Below are positions 23,139-31,269 of a stretch of DNA of 40,775 nucleotides, piece after piece. The number at the start of each line of letters is the position of its first letter. The stretch's first letter is position 1. The DNA lies in the IMG/VR virus record IMGVR_UViG_3300020141_000715, positions 1 to 40,775 of that record. The stretch is one strand, 5' to 3'. The notes under the pieces are model-generated. The model searched no databases and had not been told where the DNA came from. It saw only the letters and a program-made list of their open reading frames with translations. Source of the stretch: a virus. The position numbers and the translations under genes are program-made.

Positions 23139-24779
23139 ATGGTAGGCGAATATTTACAAAAGTTTCCGAGTAGTTTTACTCCAAGCGATCAACAAGTAAA
23201 ATTAATTAGTAATATTAATAAGGCTTTTGATGAAGGTTATAAGTTTGTAGTATGTAGTGCACCTACCGGTTCAGGTAAGTCATTTGTATCTAAGACACTA
23301 GGCAACGTGGCAAAACCACCCTCAGCAGGATTCAAGGAGCTAGTCGAATCATACTTAATCTACAAAAGAACGCCGTTGGGAGGCTATCAATATGAAGATG
23401 AAGTTAGTGAAGAGCAACCATTCGGTACCTTTGCGTTGACAATTACTAAAGCATTGCAGGACCAGTACAAAGAATTGTTTAATGATACAGATGTGTTAAA
23501 AGGTAAATCAAACTATCAATGTACATATGATACAGAATTTACCGCAGAATATGCACCGTGTTTACATCTAAATAAGTTAAAGGAAAGTTGTTGGACGCAA
23601 AATAGTTGCCCGTATTATAAAGCAAGAAATAGCGCGCTTATATCTACATTTGCAACACTAAACTATAATATGTTCTTTTCTTTACCTGTTCACCTTAAAA
23701 ATAAGGAGTTTATTATTTGCGATGAAGCATCAGAACTTGAGGATCAACTTGTAAAGGAGTTCTCTTGTCAACTTAATTTTGACTTCCTTAAAAAATCACA
23801 AATTCATATTTCACCGTTTCCAGATAATGAGGATTATGGTAAAGTAGGAAGGTGGCTTGAAAATCTTTGCGGTAATATTGATGAACGAATTGATGAACTA
23901 CGTGAGATTATTAATAAACCTAAAAAAATAACTGCGATAGCTCTCAACGACCAAAAGAGTGAATTGATTATCTTGAATAATTTACACGGTAAGATTAAAA
24001 CATTACTAAGTACATGGAAGGACAGTGAATATATTTTCGAACGACAGCCAAAAGGTATTAATTTTATGCCTTTAAAGGTTGATAAGCTATCAAAGTGTAT
24101 TTTCGATTATGCAGATAAAATTGTTTTAATGTCAGCAACTATTATAGATCCAGTAAACTTCTGTAAATCGCTTGGTATTGACAAGTATAAATACATTGAA
24201 GCTGAATCTACATTTGATGCATCAAAAGCTCCAATTTATGTAGCTACAAAAACAAAACTCAACTATAATAACTTACAAGTAAATTTACCTAAACTGGTAA
24301 AAATTATTGAAGATATCTGCGAGCATCATAAAAATGAAAAAGGTATTATTCATACTCATACCAACTTTATAACGAACTACCTCAAAACAAATATCAATAA
24401 TAGTCGTATTATTTACCGTGAACCAGGTGTACGTAATGAAGAAATCTTAGATATACATTATAATACAGACAAACCTACTATTATTGCGTCACCATCAATG
24501 TCACATGGAGTTGACTTAAAAGGTGATCTTGCGAGGTTTCAAATTGTTATTAAAGCTCCATACTTACCTACAACAGATAGAAGGGTAGAGAAGTTAATGA
24601 AACTAGATTTTAACTGGTATGCGAATAAGATGTTGAGCTCATTTATACAATCGTGTGGCCGTGGTGTGCGTTCACAAAAAGACTACTGTAAAACGTATGT
24701 ACTTGATGCTGCTATTATTGAAATGGTAGTTAAGAATAAGCATAAGATTCCGAAATATTTCCTAGATAGATTTATGTAG
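23139..24779 (+). CDS. XPD/DinG-like superfamily 2 helicase with iron-sulfur cluster
   Basis: 546 residues. Motif I is APTGSGKS (41-48), motif II DEAS (195-198), motif III LMSATIIDP, and motif VI QSCGRGVRSQKDYC. Between motifs I and II are four Cys at 128, 141, 151 and 157, placed as in the 4Fe-4S domain of XPD, Rad3 and DinG. Such helicases unwind DNA 5' to 3', acting in repair and at R-loops or forked DNA. It is shorter than DinG (about 700 residues). The cluster distinguishes it from T4 UvsW, which lacks one. Two TATAAT elements lie just upstream. Confidence 0.87.
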   Translation: MVGEYLQKFPSSFTPSDQQVKLISNINKAFDEGYKFVVCSAPTGSGKSFVSKTLGNVAKPPSAGFKELVESYLIYKRTPLGGYQYEDEVSEEQPFGTFALTITKALQDQYKELFNDTDVLKGKSNYQCTYDTEFTAEYAPCLHLNKLKESCWTQNSCPYYKARNSALISTFATLNYNMFFSLPVHLKNKEFIICDEASELEDQLVKEFSCQLNFDFLKKSQIHISPFPDNEDYGKVGRWLENLCGNIDERIDELREIINKPKKITAIALNDQKSELIILNNLHGKIKTLLSTWKDSEYIFERQPKGINFMPLKVDKLSKCIFDYADKIVLMSATIIDPVNFCKSLGIDKYKYIEAESTFDASKAPIYVATKTKLNYNNLQVNLPKLVKIIEDICEHHKNEKGIIHTHTNFITNYLKTNINNSRIIYREPGVRNEEILDIHYNTDKPTIIASPSMSHGVDLKGDLARFQIVIKAPYLPTTDRRVEKLMKLDFNWYANKMLSSFIQSCGRGVRSQKDYCKTYVLDAAIIEMVVKNKHKIPKYFLDRFM

Positions 24780-24781
24780 AC

Positions 24782-24787
24782 TAAATA
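24782..24787 (+). promoter_or_regulatory. T4-type late promoter element (CTAAATA) upstream of the gp15-like gene
   Basis: TAAATA ends exactly five bases before GTG 24793. This spacing equals that of six other late genes and supports GTG as the start. The ATG at 24791 is followed at once by a stop. Confidence 0.6.
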
Positions 24788-24792
24788 CGTAT

Positions 24793-25908
24793 GTGAATAA
24801 TCGATCGTATTTTTGGGAAGTTAAAGACTTAATAACTCAATTTATTGCGGCCTTCGACGATACAGTAATATCACGCTTTAATAATAATCGCGATGCACAA
24901 GAAAATATTGAAGTAAGATACGTCTTTGCTCCAAAGCAGAGAGTAATGTATGATATCGTAAATAAAGCGCAAAACATAACTCTACCTGTAGTAGCTGTTG
25001 ATATTGCTTCTATATCGAGAGATAGTTCACGTGTATTTAGTAAGATAGAAGCTACATACCTAACGTCAAAAGAGTATGGTCAAAAAGCTGTTAAGGTACC
25101 TGCTCCAGTACCTATTAATATTGTGGTTAACATGTCCATAATGACGCGGTATATGAGTGATATGGATCAAATTATATCTAATTTTGTTCCATACGCAAAT
25201 CCTTATATAATTCTATCATGGCAGCTTCCCGAGTCTTATAAACTAGCTAATACAACAGAGATCCGATCTGAAGTACTTTGGAATGAAACTCTTTCATACA
25301 CAACACCAACAGATACAACATTTGCTGATAAGTTTAGAGTGGTCGTTGATACGTCATTTACAATCAAAGGTTGGTTGTTTAGAGAAACAGACAAAGTGGG
25401 TATAATATATAAAGTTGATTCCAACTTTTATAATATTGATATTAATAAAAAAATATTAACATTAGATAATTTTAATATTTTAAGTTCTATTAATATGGCT
25501 AGTGATTTTACAGAAACAGTAACCGTCTCAGGTGTACCTACTATAACAAATTTATTATACACAACAAACAATACAACAACTATTATAAAAGACCCTATAA
25601 CTATTAAGAAGAATAAATTAAATAACTTTTTAATATATGGAAAACGGTTTAAATATAGTAATAGCTTTTATCTGAGTAGTAATGTTACTGATTTTTACTC
25701 TAACTATAAAGCTATAAAAACTGCTAAATCGCCAGTTATAAGTGCTTATGAATTAGATAAAAGTCAGTATAATGTTTTAAGTGATAATATAGCTACGATA
25801 ACACTTGCAGTAAGTACACTATCAACATTAGGTACATTTACCTTTATAACTTCAAATAGTGCTGGTTGGGCAGGTACTAGTAATGGCTATGCTCTTAGTG
25901 TTGTATAA
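24793..25908 (+). CDS. 15: Tail sheath stabiliser / tail completion protein (T4 gp15-like)
   Basis: 371 residues from a GTG start. IEVRYVFAPKQRVMYDIVN, PVVAVDIASISRDSSR and especially VNMSIMTRYMSDMDQIISNFVPYANPY line up with T4 gp15 (VPITYASKE...; LSIFTRYEDDMFQIVEQILPY). FTIKGWLF matches the end of the gp15 core. gp15 caps the tail tube and sheath and joins them to the head. T4 gp15 has 272 residues, so the last 130 or so here, Ser/Thr/Asn-rich and beta-like, are an extra domain. It starts the late head/neck operon. Confidence 0.78.
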   Translation: MNNRSYFWEVKDLITQFIAAFDDTVISRFNNNRDAQENIEVRYVFAPKQRVMYDIVNKAQNITLPVVAVDIASISRDSSRVFSKIEATYLTSKEYGQKAVKVPAPVPINIVVNMSIMTRYMSDMDQIISNFVPYANPYIILSWQLPESYKLANTTEIRSEVLWNETLSYTTPTDTTFADKFRVVVDTSFTIKGWLFRETDKVGIIYKVDSNFYNIDINKKILTLDNFNILSSINMASDFTETVTVSGVPTITNLLYTTNNTTTIIKDPITIKKNKLNNFLIYGKRFKYSNSFYLSSNVTDFYSNYKAIKTAKSPVISAYELDKSQYNVLSDNIATITLAVSTLSTLGTFTFITSNSAGWAGTSNGYALSVV

Positions 25909-25911
25909 ATA
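25904..25911 (+). promoter_or_regulatory. T4-type late promoter (TATAAATA) upstream of the portal gene
   Basis: A full TATAAATA overlaps the stop codon of the preceding gene. The spacing to the portal ATG at 25919 is seven bases, two more than at most other late genes here. Confidence 0.62.
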
Positions 25912-25918
25912 TACGTAG

Positions 25919-27730
25919 ATGGCTGATACAACTTCGAATCAAAATAGAAATTACACTTCAAATGATGGTAGAACATCTACATTTGGACGAGATTTAATGG
26001 CGTATGTTCAGAATAAGCTGCCATATTCAAATATTATAGATACAGAAAATAATAATCTTAACCCTAAATATAAAACATTTGCCGAGTCTGGTCTAAAGCG
26101 TTCAGAAGTACTTGCTAAACACTCAATATCTAGTTCAAATGAATTTAATAACTTAGCTATTGGATCTATGGGTAAAGATACATCCTTCGGTCAAGTGATG
26201 TATGCTAATATTCAAGAGAATAAAGGTCCTAGACTAAGAGATTATAGAGTTATGGCTGCGTATTCTGATGTAGCTGACGCATTGGATGAAATTTGTGATG
26301 AAATGATCAACACCGATGAGAATGGTAGTGAGGTTATTATTAGTTATAAAAATACAGATTTAGCTGTAAAAGATAAAGCCAATATAGATAAAGAATTTGA
26401 AAAATTTATAGAATATTTTGACTTTAAAAATAAAGGTTGGCAATATTTTCGGCAGTTATTAGTTGAAGGTGAAGTATTTTTTGAGCTTATTATTCATAAG
26501 GATTATACTGATGAAGGTATTCTTGGAATTATTAACCTACCATCCGAACTTATTGATCCAGTTTATAATAACATTCAGAATATGATCGTTAAGGGGTATA
26601 TATACAGAAAGCCTGTATTTGATCCAAATCATCCTAATAAACAAGAAAAAATAGAGCATATACCTCTTGATCAAAATCAAGTACTTTATGTAAATTCTGG
26701 TGTTATGAATGAGTCTAAGACGATGATAATGCCATTTCTTGAAAATGCACGGCGTGCGTATAGGCAACTCTCTCTAATTGAAGATGCTATAGTTATCTAT
26801 AGATTAGTAAGAGCACCAGAACGTCTTGTATTCAATGTTGATGTAGGTAATATGCCTGCACCGAAAGCGGAAGCTTATCTAAAGAAGCTTATTGCTAACT
26901 ACTGGTCAAGTAAGACATTTGACGTAGATCAGGCAGACGTAGTAAAGAAATTTAACCCTCAATCCATGCTTGATGCTTTTTGGTTTCCAAAGAGACAAGG
27001 TTCTGAAGGATCTTCGGTAAGTCAGCTTCAAGGCGGTCAAAATCTTGGCGAATTAGCTGATTTAATGTACTTTATTAAAAAGCTTTATAGGTCGTTGAAG
27101 GTTCCAGCGGCTCGATTAGATCCACAAGATGGATTTAAAGATGGTTCAGAAATATTACGCGAAGAATTAAAATTTGCTAAGTTTGTAATCAGACAACAGC
27201 AACGATTCGCTGCTGGTATAGAAAAAGCTTTTGTTACGCATTTACGACTAAAAGGCTTGTGGGAAAAGTATGAACTAAATGAAACACAAATAGAGATTAA
27301 ATTTAACGTACCAACTAACTTTTACGAAATGCGTGAAAGTCAACGACTTAGTCTTAAAGTTGAAGGTTATAATTCTGTTACATCCAGTGAGTTTGTATCT
27401 AAGACATACGCTCAGAAAAAGTATCTAGGCTGGAAGGATGTGGATATTTTAGCTAATAGAGAGTTTTTACGTAAGGATGCAGAACTTCAATGGGAGTTAG
27501 CACAAATAACAACAGCAGGTCCAGCCTGGAGAGAGCAAGTTATCGCCGCGGATCTCGGCGCAGGTACAGGTATGGAAGGTGGTATGGAAGGTGGTATGGG
27601 AGGATCTGTCGGTGGTACCGGTGTAGGTCCTGGCGGTCCGCCACCTGCGTTTACAGGAGGACCAGCAGCAGCAGAACCAGCAGGCGGTGAAGCGACATCG
27701 GCTCCAGAAACAACGGCACCAGCTGCTTAA
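25919..27730 (+). CDS. 20: Portal protein (T4 gp20-like)
   Basis: 603 residues. The sequence carries the T4-type portal features: YSDVADALDEICDEMIN, the RQLLVEGEVFFELI block, VIYRLVRAPERLVFNVDVGNMP, and KVPAARLDPQDGF followed by LREELKFAKFV. Twelve copies form the head vertex through which DNA is packaged. The last 60 residues are Gly/Pro/Ala-rich, with GMEG repeats and an acidic Ala/Pro end, and are not needed for the portal fold. T4 gp20 has 524 residues. Confidence 0.95.
   Translation: MADTTSNQNRNYTSNDGRTSTFGRDLMAYVQNKLPYSNIIDTENNNLNPKYKTFAESGLKRSEVLAKHSISSSNEFNNLAIGSMGKDTSFGQVMYANIQENKGPRLRDYRVMAAYSDVADALDEICDEMINTDENGSEVIISYKNTDLAVKDKANIDKEFEKFIEYFDFKNKGWQYFRQLLVEGEVFFELIIHKDYTDEGILGIINLPSELIDPVYNNIQNMIVKGYIYRKPVFDPNHPNKQEKIEHIPLDQNQVLYVNSGVMNESKTMIMPFLENARRAYRQLSLIEDAIVIYRLVRAPERLVFNVDVGNMPAPKAEAYLKKLIANYWSSKTFDVDQADVVKKFNPQSMLDAFWFPKRQGSEGSSVSQLQGGQNLGELADLMYFIKKLYRSLKVPAARLDPQDGFKDGSEILREELKFAKFVIRQQQRFAAGIEKAFVTHLRLKGLWEKYELNETQIEIKFNVPTNFYEMRESQRLSLKVEGYNSVTSSEFVSKTYAQKKYLGWKDVDILANREFLRKDAELQWELAQITTAGPAWREQVIAADLGAGTGMEGGMEGGMGGSVGGTGVGPGGPPPAFTGGPAAAEPAGGEATSAPETTAPAA
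27569..27604 (+). repeat. 12-bp tandem repeat in the 3' end of the portal gene
   Basis: GGTATGGAAGGT occurs twice in tandem, followed by a degenerate third copy. It encodes a Gly-Met-Glu-Gly repeat in the flexible C-terminal tail and is a likely site of copy-number change. Confidence 0.8.
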
Positions 27731-27736
27731 CTTTAT

Positions 27737-27742
27737 TAAATA
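27737..27742 (+). promoter_or_regulatory. T4-type late promoter element (TTAAATA) upstream of the gp13-like gene
   Basis: TAAATA ends five bases before ATG 27748. No Shine-Dalgarno sequence is visible in the 17-base gap. Confidence 0.55.
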
Positions 27743-27747
27743 ATAGT

Positions 27748-28887
27748 ATGTCATTAGCTTGTGAAGTTTTAAATGTATCGGCGTTTCAATCCACTAATTT
27801 AAATAATCGTTTAAACACATTTGGAGACCTCGGTGATCGTATCAAGCGTTCACTTGGCTATCCGTTAATTTCACTTGAAATACATCAAGATCAGCTATTT
27901 CAAAATATTCAAATTGCTATAGAATATTTCTCGAAATATGCAGGATATACAAAGGAATTTTTAATATTTGATTCACAAATCTACGAAAAAAACAAAGGAG
28001 TTAGACTCGATCACTTATACACTCTATCAAAAGCAGGTATAACAGATGCTCAAAAAATATCCAATAAGCCGAAATGGACCGGATCAGACTTTACTATTGA
28101 AACACCTTCATCAATATATATCTCAACATCCTCTGTAAATGGTACCTACTTTACCTCATCTACAGAGTTATCAGGCATATTTACAACAGGTCTCGAAGAG
28201 TTTGAAACAGTTGATGCATCACTTTATGCAAAACTAACAGCATTTAATAATAATTTTGTAAACATCTTTAAACAGTCACAAACTAAGATTGTATCAATTC
28301 AGTCACAAGACGCTACAGCAACAGAATATTCAAACGTTTTTGACTACGATGCAATGGATTATAGAAAAGTAATATCAGTCGTAGAGTTTGAAGAGGGTTC
28401 AAATCAAGGTATTAATACGCTGTTTACTCTTGAACAAACTTTAGCGCAGCAAACATACTTTAGTTACGCGTTAGGTAATTATGGATTCGATCTTGTTTCG
28501 TGGTATACGATGAAGGAATGGATGGAAACACGTGAAAAAGTACTTGCTACTAGGAGAGATATAAAATTTGATGAAAGAACGCAATATCTACAAATGTATC
28601 CACAACCCGGCGCAAGTAGATTTTACGGTGTACTTGCATGCTGGCTTGAAAGACCAGTAAGAGATCTAATTAAAGAGCAATGGGTATATGAATATGCGCT
28701 CGCTCTAACGATGATAACCTTAAGCTATGTAAGGGGTAAGTTCTCCGGAGTTAGCTTATTAGGGGGCGGTACACTTAATTACTCAGATCTTTTAAGTGAA
28801 GGTACACAACGTAAGAAAGATTTAGAATTACGATTGATGGAAGGTAATCAAGGAGATAATGATCCACCTATGTTCTTTGTAGGTTAA
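27748..28887 (+). CDS. 13: Neck protein (T4 gp13-like)
   Basis: 379 residues. IKRSLGYPLISLEIHQDQLFQNIQIAIEYFSKY aligns with the start of T4 gp13 ([30 protein letters not shown]). The C-terminal LLSEGTQRKKDLELRLM...DPPMFFVG aligns with its end (DPPFGILVG). gp13 forms the neck ring between portal and tail. It is longer than T4 gp13 (309 residues) through an insertion near residues 100-170. In T4 gene 13 lies upstream of genes 14-20; here it follows the portal gene. Confidence 0.83.
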   Translation: MSLACEVLNVSAFQSTNLNNRLNTFGDLGDRIKRSLGYPLISLEIHQDQLFQNIQIAIEYFSKYAGYTKEFLIFDSQIYEKNKGVRLDHLYTLSKAGITDAQKISNKPKWTGSDFTIETPSSIYISTSSVNGTYFTSSTELSGIFTTGLEEFETVDASLYAKLTAFNNNFVNIFKQSQTKIVSIQSQDATATEYSNVFDYDAMDYRKVISVVEFEEGSNQGINTLFTLEQTLAQQTYFSYALGNYGFDLVSWYTMKEWMETREKVLATRRDIKFDERTQYLQMYPQPGASRFYGVLACWLERPVRDLIKEQWVYEYALALTMITLSYVRGKFSGVSLLGGGTLNYSDLLSEGTQRKKDLELRLMEGNQGDNDPPMFFVG

Positions 28888-28901
28888 GACTTTACAATTT
28901 A

Positions 28902-29333
28902 ATGAGTTCTAAATACAGACAAGGTATATTTACACCTAATAATAAAGATAAATTTATAGGTACAACAGCTACCTATAGATCAGGACTCGAACTTAAATTC
29001 ATGCGCTTTTGTGATAATAATACAAATGTCATAAAATGGGGAAGTGAAAATGTTGTTATACCGTATATAAGTCCTTTAGATAGTAGGGTTCATAGATACT
29101 TTGTAGATAACTTCGTATCTATTAAAGAAGATAACATTATAAAGCATTATCTAATTGAAATAAAACCCTCTAAGCAGACACAAGCACCTAAAACGAAGTA
29201 TAAAAATAAAGAACACCTTATTTATGAACAATCTGCTTGGGTTGTAAATCAAGCTAAGTGGAACGCAGCAAAGGAGTTTTGTAAAAAGAAAGGATTTGAT
29301 TTTCTAATCCTTACTGAAAAACACCTTATTTGA
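28902..29333 (+). CDS. 4: Head completion nuclease-like protein (T4 gp4-like)
   Basis: 143 residues. TATYRSGLELKFMRFCDNN, VVIPYISPLDSRVHRYFVDNFV, LIEIKPSKQTQAPK and the C-terminal WNAAKEFC...ILTEKHLI match T4 gp4 almost block for block. The F-V-D-N...E-I-K arrangement is a PD-(D/E)XK-like core. gp4 is needed to finish the filled head before tail joining. T4 gene 4 lies far from gene 20; here it is inside the portal-to-capsid operon. No late element lies immediately before it. Confidence 0.92.
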   Translation: MSSKYRQGIFTPNNKDKFIGTTATYRSGLELKFMRFCDNNTNVIKWGSENVVIPYISPLDSRVHRYFVDNFVSIKEDNIIKHYLIEIKPSKQTQAPKTKYKNKEHLIYEQSAWVVNQAKWNAAKEFCKKKGFDFLILTEKHLI

Positions 29334-29352
29334 TAGATTATATTAGTACTAG

Positions 29353-29360
29353 CATAAATA
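29353..29360 (+). promoter_or_regulatory. T4-type late promoter (CATAAATA) upstream of the prohead protease gene
   Basis: TAAATA ends five bases before ATG 29366. The constant spacing helps choose this ATG over the in-frame ATG at 29330. Confidence 0.6.
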
Positions 29361-29365
29361 TAGAT

Positions 29366-30031
29366 ATGGCATTAAAGCTCAATCTATTAGTAGAAAAACC
29401 GGCGCTTGACGATCAATTTGAATATGTTGTCGAAGAAAGCAATAGAAATGCACCTTCAACCTTATTTATTAAGGGTCCATATATGATGGCAGAAGGTGTT
29501 AATAAGAATAAGCGTTTATATCCAATTGATGAATTACGCCAAGAGGTACATCGTTATAATGAGGAAATGATTAAACCGGGTAGAGCTATGGGAGAGCTTA
29601 ATCACCCAACGACTGCTGATGTTGATCTAGAACGCGCCTGTCATATGGTAACAGAAATGTATGAAGATAATAATGTATTCTTCGGTAAATCAAAGGTACT
29701 TTCTACACCTTGTGGACTTATTGTTAAGTCTCTTATCAATGATGGTGTAAAAGTTGGTATGTCATCTAGAGCGCTAGGCACACTTGAAGAAGGATCAACT
29801 CACAATACAGTTAGAAATCTTAAACTTGTTGCTGTTGACTGTGTGGCTGATCCTTCATTTCCGAAAGCGTTTGTTAATGGCATTTTAGAATCTAAACAAT
29901 GGGTTGTAGCTACAAACGGTAAGTACGAAGAAGTCTATGAAAGCTTTGAAAGGTCAATATCTAAACTACCACGTAAAGATGTGGAGTTTTTCCTTAGAGA
30001 ACAGATCTTAAAATTTATACAATCTATATAA
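29366..30031 (+). CDS. 21: Prohead core protein protease (T4 gp21-like)
   Basis: 221 residues from ATG 29366; the frame is open from 29330, but the late element and the N-terminus of homologues favour the later start. It is the serine protease that matures the prohead by cutting at [I/L]-x-E. The catalytic region shows GELNHP (H80) and VGMSSRALG (S133/S134), with MMAEGVNKNKRLYP as the conserved upstream block. The N-terminal LNLLVEKP contains an L-V-E site that may serve self-cleavage. Its presence next to the scaffold supports the cleavage sites proposed elsewhere in the window. Confidence 0.93.
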   Translation: MALKLNLLVEKPALDDQFEYVVEESNRNAPSTLFIKGPYMMAEGVNKNKRLYPIDELRQEVHRYNEEMIKPGRAMGELNHPTTADVDLERACHMVTEMYEDNNVFFGKSKVLSTPCGLIVKSLINDGVKVGMSSRALGTLEEGSTHNTVRNLKLVAVDCVADPSFPKAFVNGILESKQWVVATNGKYEEVYESFERSISKLPRKDVEFFLREQILKFIQSI

Positions 30032-30034
30032 ATA
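30027..30034 (+). promoter_or_regulatory. T4-type late promoter (TATAAATA) upstream of the core protein gene
   Basis: A full TATAAATA overlaps the end of the protease gene and ends five bases before ATG 30040. Confidence 0.62.
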
Positions 30035-30039
30035 ATAAT

Positions 30040-30336
30040 ATGGCAAATAAACTAGCTAAAAAAGATTACGATAAAGATGGTGAGATAGAGGCACCTGACC
30101 AAGAGTATAAAGGTGTAAGGTCTAAAGCTATTAAAAAAGCTAAAGGAAAAAAGACATCCAAGTCTAAAGAAATGTCTGATACTAAAAAACCAATTACAGA
30201 GTCTAAAAATATTAGTAACTTTATAACTGCAATTTCCACAAAAAACTACGCACAAGCTAATAAATATTTAAAGGATGTAATTGAAGCCAAACTTCAAGCT
30301 AGAATTAGCGCATCCCTAAATGAACCACTCTTCTAA
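30040..30336 (+). CDS. Small prohead core protein with EF-hand-like loop
   Basis: 98 residues. By position between protease and scaffold it corresponds to the T4 gp67/gp68 core proteins, and the C-terminal half (NFITAISTKNYAQANKYL) resembles such small core proteins in marine phages. Residues 9-20 (DYDKDGEIEAPD) form a textbook EF-hand-type calcium loop with Asp at 1, 3, 5 and 12, Gly at 6 and Ile at 8. The middle is very Lys-rich. PITESK contains an I-T-E site for the prohead protease. A late TATAAATA precedes it. Confidence 0.72.
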   Translation: MANKLAKKDYDKDGEIEAPDQEYKGVRSKAIKKAKGKKTSKSKEMSDTKKPITESKNISNFITAISTKNYAQANKYLKDVIEAKLQARISASLNEPLF

Positions 30337-30337
30337 T

Positions 30338-31192
30338 ATGAAAGTTAAGAATATACTACCCGACGAAGCAACGCAGATTCTCTCTGAAGAATCACTACAA
30401 GTTATTGAGAGTGCTTTCAGTAAGAAACTTCAATTAACTGTTGAAGCTGCTCTTACTGAACAGGACGATCTTTATTCTAAGAAACTTGAACAGCTTATTA
30501 ATGCTATTGACAAGGATCATACAACTAAATTAAAGAGAGTTGTAGAGGCTGTTGATAAGAACAATGCTGGAAAGCTTGTTAAAGTTGTTAAAAAGTATGA
30601 AAGTGAAATTACAACAGAAGCAAAGAAATTTAAGTCTACACTTACAGAAGCTATTTCTAATTACTTAGAAGAATTTCTTGATGAAGCTATTCCGACAGAA
30701 GCTATCAACGAAGCTACCAAAAATAGAACAGCACGTGAAGTTCTTAGCAACCTACGCAAAGTCCTAGCAATTGATTCCGCTCTAATGAGTGAATCGGTTC
30801 AAGGCGCTGTTGTAGATGGTAAGAATCAAATTGATACACTTACAAAGCAAGTTGCTGATCTTTCTAAAGAAAATACTCTTATTAAAGAAAGCTATCGCAA
30901 GACAAAATCTGCTCTATTACTCGAAACTAAGTCTGCGGGTCTCTCTGATAGAAAGAGAGAATACATTAAACGTGTATTAGGTGATAAATCTCCAACCTTT
31001 ATCGAAGAAAACTATGATTATACAGTCAGACTTTTTGAGAAAAAGGAAAAAGAACATATTAACGTTATCAAGGAAGAAGCCTTTGTTGATAGGCATGTTA
31101 AAGCAGATGTACCTATTATCAAAGAAACGGTACAACAAAAAGGAAAAAGTTCAGGAAATCCATACCTTTCTGAGTTACAAAGGTATAAATAA
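30338..31192 (+). CDS. 22: Prohead scaffold protein (T4 gp22-like)
   Basis: 284 residues from ATG 30338, one base after the previous stop; the frame opens at 30320 inside that gene. The protein is highly charged and helical, with long coiled-coil stretches, Lys/Glu-rich throughout. ILSEES near the N-terminus and ALMSES, KENTLIKES further on show multiple [I/L/M]-x-E sites, as expected for a scaffold digested by the prohead protease. The C-terminal region (AGLSDRKREYIKRVLG) resembles gp22 homologues of marine phages. A compound hairpin (30418-30458) lies near the 5' end. Confidence 0.87.
   Translation: MKVKNILPDEATQILSEESLQVIESAFSKKLQLTVEAALTEQDDLYSKKLEQLINAIDKDHTTKLKRVVEAVDKNNAGKLVKVVKKYESEITTEAKKFKSTLTEAISNYLEEFLDEAIPTEAINEATKNRTAREVLSNLRKVLAIDSALMSESVQGAVVDGKNQIDTLTKQVADLSKENTLIKESYRKTKSALLLETKSAGLSDRKREYIKRVLGDKSPTFIEENYDYTVRLFEKKEKEHINVIKEEAFVDRHVKADVPIIKETVQQKGKSSGNPYLSELQRYK
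31184..31191 (+). promoter_or_regulatory. T4-type late promoter (TATAAATA) for the major capsid gene
   Basis: An exact TATAAATA at the 3' end of the scaffold gene. The next start codon is at 31270, so the predicted transcript would have a leader of about 73 bases, unlike the other late genes in this window. Confidence 0.65.
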
Positions 31193-31224
31193 TATTATAT
31201 AAGAATCTTTAACCCTTAACAATG

Positions 31225-31257
31225 AGGTCCTCTTGACCTGAGTTATTTTTGAAAGGA
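31225..31257 (+). promoter_or_regulatory. Leader hairpin and Shine-Dalgarno of the major capsid gene
   Basis: AGGTC, a five-base loop and GACCT (31225-31239) form a short stem followed by a T-rich stretch. GAAAGGA (31251-31257) is a Shine-Dalgarno sequence 12 bases before ATG 31270. The stem is only 5 bp, so terminator or attenuator activity is doubtful; it may protect or space the leader. Confidence 0.45.
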
Positions 31258-31269
31258 AAATTAAACAAT

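Noticed and set aside
23139-24779. UvsW-type helicase
   Set aside because: The four-cysteine insertion and the motif VI form fit XPD/DinG better.
27541-27720. Separate Arg/Ser-rich protein in a second frame of the portal tail
   Set aside because: It is the out-of-frame reading of the Gly-rich repeat in the portal gene.
29330-29365. Earlier ATG at 29330 for the prohead protease
   Set aside because: It overlaps the stop of the gp4-like gene and its extra residues do not resemble gp21; the late element spacing fits ATG 29366.
31249-31269. TTG start for the major capsid protein
   Set aside because: GAAAGGA lies between TTG and ATG 31270 and serves as the ribosome site for the ATG; the T4-type N-terminus also begins there.
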